From assembly GCF_043555875.1 (NCBI RefSeq), contig NZ_JBIGHW010000007.1:186001-250000 (forward strand): DNA of 64,000 nt, given 5' to 3'. Shown piece after piece: positions 8,621 to 17,443 of this stretch. The notes under the pieces are model-generated. The model saw only the letters and a list, made by a program, of their open reading frames with translations. It had not been told where the DNA came from and did not search any database. Both the position numbers and the translations under genes were made by a program. Every line of letters starts with the position of its first letter. The stretch's first letter is position 1. This stretch comes from Pelomonas margarita. GTDB lineage: Bacteria; Pseudomonadota; Gammaproteobacteria; Burkholderiales; Burkholderiaceae_C.

Positions 8621-11217
8621 TGGCTGCCACGGGCCACCCGCAGGCCGGGCTGTTCGGCTTCGGCACGCTGCGCCTGAGCCGCCCGGCGACCTGGCAGCAA
8701 GGCCTGGCCCTGCTGGCCGGCATCGCCATGGGCGTCATCGGCGTCGAGCTCGCCCGCCATCACCCGCTGTCGGGCACGCTGGCGCTGGCGGCCTGGGGCC
8801 TGGCCGCCGCTGCGGCCGCCGTGCTGTGGGTGAAATCGCCGGCGCTGCTGCTCGCGCCGCTGCCGCTGATCGGCCTGGCGCCCTGGAGCGGCTGGATCAG
8901 CTTCGAGGAGCTGGACCTGCTGGCCACCGCCTGCGGCTGCGGTGGCTACCTGGCCTATGCGCTGCAACTCAATGCCCGCGACCGCGCGCCGGCCTGGCGG
9001 CATGGCCTGGTGTATTCGCCTGCGGTGCAGCTGCTGATCCTGGCGTTGGCCGCGTCAGCGATGCTGGGCATGTGGCGCGGCTTTGAGGATGCCGGCGGCT
9101 TTGTCTTCGGCTGGTTCCACGGCTACCACGAGCCCATGAACTCGGTGCGCAACGGCAAGGCGCTGTTCCTGGCGCTGGCGCTGCTGCCGCTGTGGACGGC
9201 CGCCGCTGCGGCGCGGCCGCGCGGCTTTTCGCGCGGGCTGCTGCTGGGGCTGGTGCTGGCGCTGGCCGCCGGCAGCCTCGCCGCGCTGTGGGAGCGGCTG
9301 GCCTACACGGGGCTGCTGGACTTCTCCACCGACTACCGCACCACCGCGCTGTTCTGGGAGATGCATGTGGGGGGCGCGGCGCTGGACGGCTTCCTCGTCA
9401 TGACGCTGCCGTTCGCGCTGCTGGCGCTGCTGCGCACGCGCTCGCCGTGGTGGTTCGCGGCGGGCCTGGGCGTCGTGCTGCTGGCGGCCTATGCGGTGCT
9501 GACGACGTTCTCGCGCGGCGTGTACCTCGCGCTGCCGCTGATGCTGGTGCCCCTGGTGCTGCTGGCCGATGCGCAGCGCCGGCGCGCTGCCGGCTCGGGG
9601 CCGGAGAGCAGCCACCTGGACAGCACGCTGGGCGCGGTGGACGCGCCGCTGCCGCGGCTGGCCAAGCTGGGTGCGCTGGCCATGGCCGCCGCCTTCGCGC
9701 TGGCCGCCACGCTGGTGTTCACGGGCGGCGGCTACCGCGGGCTGATCGCGCTGTTCTTCGTCATGGCCATGCTGCTGGTCATGCCCGCCAGCCTGTGGCG
9801 GCCCAGCCTGGGCCAGCGGCTGACAGCCGTGCTGATGGGCGCCGTGCTGGCGCTGCTGCTGGGCGGGGCGAGCTGGGCGCTGTCGGTGGCGGTGCCCAAG
9901 GCGGCCTATGTGCTGAACGTCGTCGCGCTGCTGTGCTGCGCCGCGCTGCGCTGGCGGGACGCGCCGGGGCAGACGCGCCCGGTCTATGTGCTGCTGGTGA
10001 CGGCGAGCTGGTTCTGGCTGCTGTCCACCATGGTCATCGTGGCGGACTACTGGGGCGGCACCACGGGCCGCTGGACGTCCATGGCCGCCGGCCTGGCGCT
10101 GGGCGGGGTGTGGTCGGCCATGCTGCTGGAGCCGCGCCTGTGGCCGCTGCAGGATGCCGGCGCCACGGGGTCAGCGGCCTGGCGCAAGCGCGCCCTGCTG
10201 GTGGCGGGGCTGCTGCTGGTGATGGCCGTGGTGGCCGCGCTGGGCGGCGGCGCCTACCTGCGTGACCGCATGGCGACGTGGAAGGAGGACGGCCTGTTCC
10301 GCCTGACGCACTGGCGCGAGGGCCTGCGCCTGCTGCACGGCCCGGAGCAATGGCTGCTGGGGCGCGGCACCGGCCGCTTCGTGCCGGCCAACTTCTACGA
10401 AGGCGCCAACGAAGCCCGCATCGGCGACTACCGGCTGCGCACCGACGAGGGCGAGGCCTACCTGGCGCTGACAGCGGGCAAGCACGTGCTGGGGCGAGGC
10501 GAGCTTTTCCGCATCAGCCAGCGCATCGCCGCGCCGGCACCGGGAACAGCCAAGGTCACGCTGGTCAGCCGCACCGCCAGCGACGCCACCCTCGTGCTGG
10601 AGATCTGCGAACGCAATCTCATCTATCCGGACAACTGCCATGCCGTTGCCTCCCAGCTCAAGCCCCAGCGGGCCGAGGGGGCCGACCCTCAGCGCGTGGG
10701 TGACTGGCAGAGGCAGACCTTCGAGATTCCAGGCGTGCAAGCCATGGGCGGCGACTGGTGGGCGCCCCGCTTCGTGACGTTCTCGATGTCGCTGGACGCG
10801 CGCGGCGGGCGCTTGGACATCAGCCGCATCGCGCTGCACGACGCCCAGGGCCGCGCACTGCTGACCAACGGCGACTTCAACCGCGAGATGGCGCACTGGT
10901 TCTTCAGCAGCGACCGCCACCACCTCCCCTGGCACATGAAGAACGCCGCGCTGCACGTGCTGTTCGAGCAAGGGCTGCTGGGGCTGGCGCTGCTGGGGTC
11001 GGCCGTGGTGCTGGTGCTCGCGCGCCTGTCGTTCGGCCGCGGGCGCGACCACCCGCTGGCACCCGCCATCGTGGCCGCGCTGATCGGCTTTGCCACCGTC
11101 GGCGCCTTCGACAGCCTGCTGGACGCGCCCCGCATCGGCTTCGTCTTCTTCACGCTGCTGCTGCTGGGGCTGGGCCTGCGGGCGCTGCCGGGCGAGGGCG
11201 TGGCCCGCGTGGCATGA
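8620..11217 (+). CDS. O-antigen ligase/polymerase-like multi-spanning membrane protein
   Basis: An 865-residue protein with roughly ten to twelve N-terminal membrane helices, a later soluble domain (about residues 600-770) and two or three C-terminal helices. The pattern GTGRFVPANFYEG and the terminal HNAALHVLFEQGLLGLALL-like segment (here MKNAALHVLFEQGLLGLALL) match the Wzy/WaaL O-antigen ligase superfamily, where the His-containing loop lies before the last helices. The inserted soluble region (FRISQRIAAPAPGTAKVTLVS and onward) looks like a beta-sandwich carbohydrate-binding module, which is larger than in ordinary ligases. It probably polymerises or transfers a glycan at the periplasmic face. 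A GTG at 8608 in frame is a less likely start. Confidence 0.72.
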   Translation: MAATGHPQAGLFGFGTLRLSRPATWQQGLALLAGIAMGVIGVELARHHPLSGTLALAAWGLAAAAAAVLWVKSPALLLAPLPLIGLAPWSGWISFEELDLLATACGCGGYLAYALQLNARDRAPAWRHGLVYSPAVQLLILALAASAMLGMWRGFEDAGGFVFGWFHGYHEPMNSVRNGKALFLALALLPLWTAAAAARPRGFSRGLLLGLVLALAAGSLAALWERLAYTGLLDFSTDYRTTALFWEMHVGGAALDGFLVMTLPFALLALLRTRSPWWFAAGLGVVLLAAYAVLTTFSRGVYLALPLMLVPLVLLADAQRRRAAGSGPESSHLDSTLGAVDAPLPRLAKLGALAMAAAFALAATLVFTGGGYRGLIALFFVMAMLLVMPASLWRPSLGQRLTAVLMGAVLALLLGGASWALSVAVPKAAYVLNVVALLCCAALRWRDAPGQTRPVYVLLVTASWFWLLSTMVIVADYWGGTTGRWTSMAAGLALGGVWSAMLLEPRLWPLQDAGATGSAAWRKRALLVAGLLLVMAVVAALGGGAYLRDRMATWKEDGLFRLTHWREGLRLLHGPEQWLLGRGTGRFVPANFYEGANEARIGDYRLRTDEGEAYLALTAGKHVLGRGELFRISQRIAAPAPGTAKVTLVSRTASDATLVLEICERNLIYPDNCHAVASQLKPQRAEGADPQRVGDWQRQTFEIPGVQAMGGDWWAPRFVTFSMSLDARGGRLDISRIALHDAQGRALLTNGDFNREMAHWFFSSDRHHLPWHMKNAALHVLFEQGLLGLALLGSAVVLVLARLSFGRGRDHPLAPAIVAALIGFATVGAFDSLLDAPRIGFVFFTLLLLGLGLRALPGEGVARVA

Positions 11218-11222
11218 TGCGC

Positions 11223-11342
11223 GCCCCTCGTCCAAGGTATCCCTTGGCCGGTCCCCCGGGGGGGCGGCGATGCATGCGGCGTTGAGCCGCGTTCACATCG
11301 CCAGCGCGGTCCGGCTTGGGAGCGGCCCGGCGCTCGGCCCGC
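11223..11342. repeat. Dispersed intergenic repeat, copy 1
   Basis: This gap between the ligase gene and rep shares three ordered blocks with 25061-25139: GCCCCTCGTCC, a GGCCG(a/g)TCCCCCG block, and a 31-32 base block (11311-11342) starting CCGGCTTGGG and ending CTCGGCCCGC with one extra A here. The spacing between the blocks differs (about 60 more bases in this copy). Confidence 0.65.
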
Positions 11343-11367
11343 AGGGCGCGCCGCCAGCCTGACCGCC

Positions 11368-13425
11368 ATGTCTTCCGCCCCGTCCGCCGGCCTCAACCCG
11401 GCCCAGCTCGCCGCCGTCCACCACCTGGACGGCCCCTGTCTCGTCATCGCCGGCGCGGGCTCGGGCAAGACCAAGGTCATCACCACCAAGATCTGGCAGC
11501 TGCTGCACTCGGGCTACCGCGCCAACCAGATCGCCGCCATCACGTTCACGAACAAGGCCGCGCAGGAGATGCGCGAGCGGGCCAAGCAGTTGGTGGGCAA
11601 GAAGGCCGCCAAGGATCTGGCCATTTCCACCTTCCACTCGCTGGGCGTGCGCCTGCTGCGCGAGGAAGGCACGCGCATCGGGCTGAAGGAGCAGTTCTCC
11701 ATCCTGGACAGCGACGACGTGCTGAACGTGCTGAAGGACGCCGGCGGCACGACCGATGCCAAGCAGGCGCAGCGCTGGCAATGGACGATCTCCCTGTGGA
11801 AGAACAACGGCGTCGGCCCGCTGCAGGCCGCGCAGATCGCCGCAGACGACGACGAGCGCGCGGCTGCCGCCGTCATGGTGCGCTACCAGGAACGCCTGGC
11901 CGCTTATCAGGCGGTGGACTTCGACGACCTCATCACGCTGCCGCTGAAGCTGCTGACGACCGACGCCGAGGCGCGCGCGAAGTGGCAGAACAAGCTGCGC
12001 TACGTGCTGGTGGACGAGTACCAGGACACCAACGCCGTGCAGTACGAGCTGCTGAAGGCGCTGGTGGGCGAGCGCGGCATGTTCACCGCCGTGGGCGACG
12101 ACGACCAGTCCATCTACGGCTGGCGCGGCGCCACCATCGAGAACCTGAAGAAGCTGCCCACGGACTACCCGGCACTCAAGGTCATCCCGCTGGAGCAGAA
12201 CTACCGCTCCACGGGCGCCATCCTGCGCGCGGCCAACAACGTCATCGCCGGCAACCCCAAGCTGTTCCAGAAGAAGCTGTGGAGCGAGTACGGCGACGGC
12301 GAGCCCATCGCACTGCTGGAGGCCGACGGCGAGGAGCACGAGGCCGAGCGCGCCGTGGCCCGCATCCAGCAACTGCGCGCCGACGGCAAGGGGCCCAACT
12401 TCAAGGACTTCGCCATCCTGTACCGCGCCAACCACCAGGCGCGCGTGTTCGAGCAGGCGTTGCGCCGCGCGCAGATCCCGTACAAGGTGTCGGGCGGCCA
12501 GAGCTTCTTCGACAAGGCCGAAATCAAGGATCTGTGCGCCTGGCTGCGCCTGCTGGTGAACCAGGACGACGACCCGGCCTTCCTGCGCGCCGTGACCACG
12601 CCCAAGCGCGGCATCGGCCACACGACGCTGGGCGCGCTGAGCACCTTTTCGGCTCAGTGGAAGTGCAGCATGTTCGAGGCCCTCTTCTCCGAGAGCCTGG
12701 CCACCGCCGTCACCCAGCGCGGCCTGGACAGCCTGCACGAATTCGGCCGCGCCGTGAACGAGCTGCAGCACAAGGCCCGCCACACCGAGGGCCACACCGC
12801 CGCGCACGCGATGCTGATGGCCTGGCTCAAGGACATCGGCTACGAGCAGCACCTCGTCGACAACGAGGAGAACGAGAAGGTCGCCCAGGCGCGCTGGGGC
12901 AATGTGCTGGACTTCGTCGACTGGGTGTCCAAGCGTTGCGGCGGACAGCAGAGCGAGGAAGACGGCGTCAGCTTCACCGAGCCCAAGCAGAGCGTGCTGG
13001 ACGTGGCGCAGACCATCTCGGTCATCCTGTCCCTGGCCGAGCGCGGCGACGAGCAGGACCAGGTGACGCTGACGACGCTGCACGCGTCCAAGGGCCTGGA
13101 GTGGCCGCATGTGGTGCTGGCCGGCGTCAACGAAGGCCTGCTGCCCTTCAGGCGCGAGGACGTCGAACTGACGGTCGAAGCGCTGGAGGAGGAGCGGCGC
13201 CTCATGTACGTGGGCATCACGCGGGCACGCACGACGCTGGCCGTCTCCACGCTGCGCCGCCGCAAGAAGGGCCGCGACACGGTGGTGGGCATTCCCAGCC
13301 GCTTCCTGGCGGAAATGAAGCTGCACGAGGAAAGCGGCCGCGAAGACCCGCGCGAGAAGCTCAAGCGCATGCGGGCCGAGCTGGCCGCCAAGGCTGCGGC
13401 CAGAGACGACAAACCCGCGCCCTGA
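11368..13425 (+). CDS. rep: ATP-dependent DNA helicase Rep
   Basis: A 685-residue UvrD/Rep superfamily 1A helicase. Motif I is AGAGSGKT (28-35), motif Ia is ITFTNKAAQEM, motif II is VDEYQDTN, motif III is GDDDQSIYGWRGA, motif IV is LEQNYRS, motif V is TLHASKGLEW and motif VI is EERRLMYVGITRA. Length and the KDLAISTFHSLG segment fit Rep better than UvrD (about 720-780). Rep translocates 3' to 5' and clears protein roadblocks ahead of the replisome. It is followed by a small exported protein gene after about 140 bases and stands close to priA, another replication-restart gene, on the opposite strand. Confidence 0.93.
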   Translation: MSSAPSAGLNPAQLAAVHHLDGPCLVIAGAGSGKTKVITTKIWQLLHSGYRANQIAAITFTNKAAQEMRERAKQLVGKKAAKDLAISTFHSLGVRLLREEGTRIGLKEQFSILDSDDVLNVLKDAGGTTDAKQAQRWQWTISLWKNNGVGPLQAAQIAADDDERAAAAVMVRYQERLAAYQAVDFDDLITLPLKLLTTDAEARAKWQNKLRYVLVDEYQDTNAVQYELLKALVGERGMFTAVGDDDQSIYGWRGATIENLKKLPTDYPALKVIPLEQNYRSTGAILRAANNVIAGNPKLFQKKLWSEYGDGEPIALLEADGEEHEAERAVARIQQLRADGKGPNFKDFAILYRANHQARVFEQALRRAQIPYKVSGGQSFFDKAEIKDLCAWLRLLVNQDDDPAFLRAVTTPKRGIGHTTLGALSTFSAQWKCSMFEALFSESLATAVTQRGLDSLHEFGRAVNELQHKARHTEGHTAAHAMLMAWLKDIGYEQHLVDNEENEKVAQARWGNVLDFVDWVSKRCGGQQSEEDGVSFTEPKQSVLDVAQTISVILSLAERGDEQDQVTLTTLHASKGLEWPHVVLAGVNEGLLPFRREDVELTVEALEEERRLMYVGITRARTTLAVSTLRRRKKGRDTVVGIPSRFLAEMKLHEESGREDPREKLKRMRAELAAKAAARDDKPAP

Positions 13426-13567
13426 GCGACAGCGCCGCATGCGGTGGTCAAGGCCGGCTCGCCCATTCGCGGGGGGAACCCCTCAGGCGCGTGAAGTCTT
13501 CACAACTGCGCCACGCTAGGCTGGGAACAATCCGTTGCAGAACTTTCGCCCACGGTGAGCCCGCATC

Positions 13568-13924
13568 ATGAAGTCACTGTTCCTTGCTGCCGCTCTTGTC
13601 GCGCTGGCCTCCACCTCGCAGGCCAGCGCCGCCCGCGAACCCCAGGCCCGGGGTGAACACACCGTCGCCGTCATGGCCGATGCCGGCCGGCTGAGCGCGG
13701 CCGGCCTGACCGGCACGCGCGACGCGGCTGCCTGGGAGGGCTCCGGCCACGCCTCGGCCAACGCCGATTTCGACACGCTGAGCGCAGCTGTCGAACCAGG
13801 TCAGTGGCTGCTGGCGCTGGGCCTGGCCGGCCTCGCGGCCTATCGCCCGGTGAGCCGCTGGCTGCGCCGCCAGGAGCAGCAGCGGCGCGCCAGCGCGCTG
13901 TCCAGCACGCTGCCGCGCCGCTGA
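13568..13924 (+). CDS. Small exported protein with PEP-CTERM-like tail
   Basis: A 118-residue protein with a signal peptide (MKSLFLAAALVALASTSQAS), a low-complexity middle, and a C-terminal VEPGQWLLALGLAGLAAYR helix followed by RWLRRQEQQRR. This resembles a PEP-CTERM anchor in which the first Pro is Val, so it may be a divergent exosortase substrate or simply a tail-anchored protein. TAGGCT at 13517-13522 could serve as -10. Function unknown. The gene converges on priA with a 7-base gap. Confidence 0.65.
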   Translation: MKSLFLAAALVALASTSQASAAREPQARGEHTVAVMADAGRLSAAGLTGTRDAAAWEGSGHASANADFDTLSAAVEPGQWLLALGLAGLAAYRPVSRWLRRQEQQRRASALSSTLPRR

Positions 13925-13931
13925 GCGGACC

Positions 13932-16007
13932 TCAGATCGCCAGCGGATCCACGTCGACCGCCCACCTCAGCACGGCCCGGAATTCGGGCCGTTCGCGTTT
14001 CAGCGCGATCAACGCCGGCACCCAGGCACGCAGGAAGGCCTGCAGCCGCCCACGCTGGCCGGCCTCCACCAGCATCTGCATGCGCTCCACGTCCGCCACG
14101 CGCGCCACGGCGTGCGGCACGGGCGGGTAGATCAGCACGCCCTCGTCCTGCAGCAGCCCTGCGGCCGCATCCAGGAAGGTCTTGGCGGCCTCGGCGGTGC
14201 GCGCCTCGGCGCGCAGCAGCGCCAGGTGCGAGAACGGCGGCAGGCTGGCCGAGCGGCGCTCGTCGAGCTGGGTCCTGGCGAAGCGCACGTAGTCGTGCCG
14301 CGCCAGCGCCTGGTACAGCGCGTGGTCGCGATGCCAGGTCTGGACCCACATCTCGCTGGGCGATTCCCCTGCGGCATCGCGCCCGGCGCGGCCGCCGGCC
14401 TGCATCAGCAGCGCGAACAGCCGCTCGGGCGCGCGGAAGTCACTGCTGAACAGCGCGCCGTCCGGGTTGACGGCCGCAACGAAGCGGATGCGCCGGAAAT
14501 CGTGGCCCTTGGTGATCATCTGCGTGCCGACGAGGATGTCGACCTCGCCGTCGTGCACTGCCTGCAGCTGCGCCTCCAGCTCCCCCTTGCGGCGCGTGGA
14601 GTCGGCGTCGATGCGCAGCACCCGGGCGCCGGGCAGCGCCTCGGCAAGCTGCTCTTCCAGCCGCTCGGTGCCCCGGCCGATCGGCGCGATGTCGTGGTTG
14701 CCACAGTTGGGGCAGGCGCTAGGCACGCGCTCGGTAAAGCCGCAGTGGTGGCAGCGCAGCGTGCGGTCGCGCTTGTGGAACACGCGCCAGGCGCTGCAGT
14801 GCGGGCAGTCGCTCTTCCACTGGCATTCGCCGCAGTGCAGCACAGGCGCATAGCCACGCCGGTTCAGGAACACCAAGCTCTGCTCGCCGCGCTCCAGCCG
14901 CGCCTTCAGCTCAGCCAACAGCGGTGCGGTCAGCGCGGTGGTCACGCCGGCCGTGGCGGGCAGCGCCTTCATGTCGAACAGCTTCACGCGCGGCAACGCG
15001 CCGCCGCCGATGCGGGCGGCCAGCGTCAGGCGTTCGTAACGCCCACTCTCGGCGTGCTGCCAGCTTTCCAGCGACGGCGTGGCCGAGCCCAGCACGACCG
15101 GCACCTTCAGGTCATGCGCACGCCACACGGCCAGATCGCGCGCGGAGTAGCGGGCACCGTCTTGCTGCTTGTAGGACGGGTCGTGCTCCTCGTCGACGAC
15201 GATGAGCCCGAGGTCCGGCAGCGACGCAAACACCGCCAGCCGCGTGCCCAGCACGAGACGCGCCTGGCCCAGGTGGGCCGCCAGCCAGTTCTGCAGCCGC
15301 TGGGCGGGCGTCAACGCGCTGTGCAGCGACACGATGGCCAGCGGCTGCGGCAACAGGGCCGCGAAGCGCTCCGTGAAGCGCGCCTCGAGCTGCGGCGTCA
15401 GGTTGATCTCGGGGACCAGCACCAGCACCTGGCGGCCGGCCGCGAGTGCGGCCTCGGCAGCGCGCAGGTAGACCTCGGTCTTGCCGCTGCCGGTCACGCC
15501 GAACAGCAACTGCGGCTTGGGCGCAACAGCAGTCAGCTGCGCCTGGATGCGCACGACCGCTTCGGCCTGCTCGGGCGCCAGCTCGGGCTTGTGCGGCGCC
15601 GCTGCGGCCACCGTGCCGGCCTGCTTCTTTTCCAACTTGCGCAGCCGCGCCGCCAGTTGATCAGGTGACAGCTCGCGCAGTTGCGGGGGCAGCACGGCAC
15701 TGGCCAGCTCGCCCACGCTGCGCTGGTAGTAGCCGGCCGCAAAGTCCAGCAGCCGACACCAGTCGCCCCCCAGCGGCTGCAGCCCGGCAAACACCGCCGC
15801 CACCGGTCGCAGCGCCACCGCCGGCTCGCCCAGCGCCTGGCCCGGCCAGACGATTCCCAGCAGCTCGCGCTTGCCCAGCGGCACGCGAACCAGCGTGCCT
15901 GAGGCGAGCGCCTGCTCACTCGCATAGTCAAGCGGGGCGTTCAGTCCGCTGTGCTGCGGCGCATCCACCGCCACCCGCACCACCGCCGACGCGCCCGGCT
16001 CAGTCAT
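13932..16007 (-). CDS. priA: Primosomal protein N' (PriA), replication restart helicase
   Basis: A 691-residue superfamily 2 helicase that reloads the replisome at stalled forks. Visible are the N-terminal DNA-binding domain (HSGLNAPLDYA), Walker A GVTGSGKTEVYL, the DEEH box VVDEEHDPSYKQ, and the zinc-binding cysteine array CGECQWKSDCPHC, CHHCGF and CPNCG that marks PriA. The C-terminal helicase motifs include GTQMITKGHDF and QAGGRAGR. The start ATG at 16007 gives the full N-terminal domain. It is downstream of hemE on the same strand, but 317 bases apart. Confidence 0.95.
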   Translation of the reverse strand: MTEPGASAVVRVAVDAPQHSGLNAPLDYASEQALASGTLVRVPLGKRELLGIVWPGQALGEPAVALRPVAAVFAGLQPLGGDWCRLLDFAAGYYQRSVGELASAVLPPQLRELSPDQLAARLRKLEKKQAGTVAAAAPHKPELAPEQAEAVVRIQAQLTAVAPKPQLLFGVTGSGKTEVYLRAAEAALAAGRQVLVLVPEINLTPQLEARFTERFAALLPQPLAIVSLHSALTPAQRLQNWLAAHLGQARLVLGTRLAVFASLPDLGLIVVDEEHDPSYKQQDGARYSARDLAVWRAHDLKVPVVLGSATPSLESWQHAESGRYERLTLAARIGGGALPRVKLFDMKALPATAGVTTALTAPLLAELKARLERGEQSLVFLNRRGYAPVLHCGECQWKSDCPHCSAWRVFHKRDRTLRCHHCGFTERVPSACPNCGNHDIAPIGRGTERLEEQLAEALPGARVLRIDADSTRRKGELEAQLQAVHDGEVDILVGTQMITKGHDFRRIRFVAAVNPDGALFSSDFRAPERLFALLMQAGGRAGRDAAGESPSEMWVQTWHRDHALYQALARHDYVRFARTQLDERRSASLPPFSHLALLRAEARTAEAAKTFLDAAAGLLQDEGVLIYPPVPHAVARVADVERMQMLVEAGQRGRLQAFLRAWVPALIALKRERPEFRAVLRWAVDVDPLAI

Positions 16008-16324
16008 GGCCAGCTCCGCGCGCTTGGTGAAGCGATGGCTCAGAAACCACCGCCAAGTTCATGATTTGCAAGGCTTCTTGGGTTGCCCACAATTTCTGTG
16101 GATAACTTTGTGGGCAATTGGCGCCGGGTCGCGCTGCACACGCGGGACAGCGCCCGTCGAGCGCGACACCGCCTGCATGCATGGTTCTGGTGCCTTCCAA
16201 CAAAATCAATCACTTAGCGCGGATTCGGGAAAACTCTGATGGGCCAACCCGAAATGGGTGACTGCACGGCCCGCCCCCTACTTTTTGGGGATAAGTCCGC
16301 GAGCAAGTCGGTGCAGTCGTGGGC
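16008..16324. other. 317-base gene-free interval between hemE and priA
   Basis: It holds a DnaA-box hairpin (described separately), a second partial box (GGGGATAA, 16287-16294), and a long-range inverted repeat of GACTGCAC (16260-16267) with GTGCAGTC (16311-16318) just after the hemE stop, perhaps part of transcription termination. No protein-coding ORF is convincing here; composition is more AT-rich than the flanks. Confidence 0.6.
16085..16115. promoter_or_regulatory. Perfect DnaA box inside a hairpin, upstream of priA
   Basis: TGTGGATAA (16097-16105) is the exact complement of the DnaA consensus TTATCCACA. It is flanked by perfect 8-base arms GCCCACAA (16085-16092) and TTGTGGGC (16108-16115). 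A site like this upstream of priA could link its transcription to DnaA, or be a titration site. A single box is not an origin. Confidence 0.5.
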
Positions 16325-17407
16325 TCAACGCGCCTGGCGCAGCCGCCGCGAGTGGCTGTGCACCTCGTCCACCAGCGCCGTGACGCTGTCCGGCGGCGTG
16401 AACTGGCTGATGCCATGGCCCAGGTTGAAGATGTGGCCTGCGCCGTCGGCCGGCGTGCCGAAACTGTCCAGCACGCGGCGGGCCTCGGCGCGGATGGCCT
16501 CGGGCGGCGCGAACAGCACGTTGGGGTCGAGGTTGCCCTGCAGCGCGACGCGGTCGCCCACCCGGGCGCGGGCCTGGCCGAGGTTCACGGTCCAGTCCAG
16601 GCCGACGGCGTCGGCACCGGCGCCGGCGATCTCGTCCAGCCACAGCCCGCCGCCCTTGGTGAACAGGATGCGCGGGATGCGCACGCCCTCGTGCTCCGTC
16701 TTCACGGCCGCCAGCACCTGGCGCGAGTAGGCCAGACTGAACTGCTGGAAGGCCCCGTCGGCCAGCACGCCGCCCCAGGAGTCGAAAAGCATGACTGCCT
16801 GGGCACCAGCCTCGATCTGCGCGTTCAGGTAGGCCGCCACCGCGCGCGCGTTGATGTCCAGGATGCGGTGCATCAGGTCCGGGCGCGCGTACATCAGGCT
16901 CTTGACCAGGCGGTAGTCGTCGGAGCCGCCGCCCTCCACCATGTAGCAGGCCAGCGTCCAGGGGCTGCCCGAGAAGCCGATCAGCGGCACGCGACCATTC
17001 AGCGCGCGGCGGATGGACGTGACCGCGTCGAACACGTAGCGCAGCTTGTCCATGTCGGGCACGGCCAGCGCCGCGACGGCTGCCTCGTCACGCACGACCT
17101 TCGCGAACTTCGGCCCCTCGCCCTGTTGGAACGACAGGCCCAGGCCCATCGCGTCCGGCACGGTCAGGATGTCGCTGAACAGGATGGCCGCGTCCAGCGG
17201 GAAGCGCTCCAGCGGCTGCAGCGTCACCTCGGTGGCGTAGTCCTTGTTGGTGGCCAGCCCCATGAAGCTGCCGGCCTGCTCGCGCGTGGCACGGTACTCG
17301 GGCAGATAGCGGCCGGCCTGGCGCATCAGCCAGACGGGCGTGTGCTCGGTGGGTTGGCGCAGGCAGGCGCGCAGGAAGCTGTCGTTTTGCAGGGGGGCGA
17401 ACATCAC
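16325..17407 (-). CDS. hemE: Uroporphyrinogen decarboxylase
   Basis: A 360-residue cytosolic enzyme that decarboxylates the four acetate side chains of uroporphyrinogen III to give coproporphyrinogen III in haem synthesis. The signature WLMRQAGRYLPEYR is intact near the N terminus, as are SDILTVPDAMGLGL (with the catalytic Asp) and the GFSGSPWTLACYMVEG segment. Length is normal for the family. It lies upstream of priA on the same strand with a 317-base gap, an arrangement I recall from other Burkholderiales. Confidence 0.96.
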   Translation of the reverse strand: MMFAPLQNDSFLRACLRQPTEHTPVWLMRQAGRYLPEYRATREQAGSFMGLATNKDYATEVTLQPLERFPLDAAILFSDILTVPDAMGLGLSFQQGEGPKFAKVVRDEAAVAALAVPDMDKLRYVFDAVTSIRRALNGRVPLIGFSGSPWTLACYMVEGGGSDDYRLVKSLMYARPDLMHRILDINARAVAAYLNAQIEAGAQAVMLFDSWGGVLADGAFQQFSLAYSRQVLAAVKTEHEGVRIPRILFTKGGGLWLDEIAGAGADAVGLDWTVNLGQARARVGDRVALQGNLDPNVLFAPPEAIRAEARRVLDSFGTPADGAGHIFNLGHGISQFTPPDSVTALVDEVHSHSRRLRQAR

Positions 17408-17443
17408 CGGATTATCGGCGCCGCCCCCGCGCCGGCGCCTGAT

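Noticed and set aside
11293..13440. 715-codon minus-strand ORF over rep
   Set aside because: Low-complexity leucine/valine/glutamine sequence; Rep on the plus strand has all helicase motifs.
16000..16209. 69-codon minus-strand ORF between hemE and priA
   Set aside because: It has no Shine-Dalgarno, overlaps the start of priA and contains the DnaA-box hairpin in frame; conservation would be needed.
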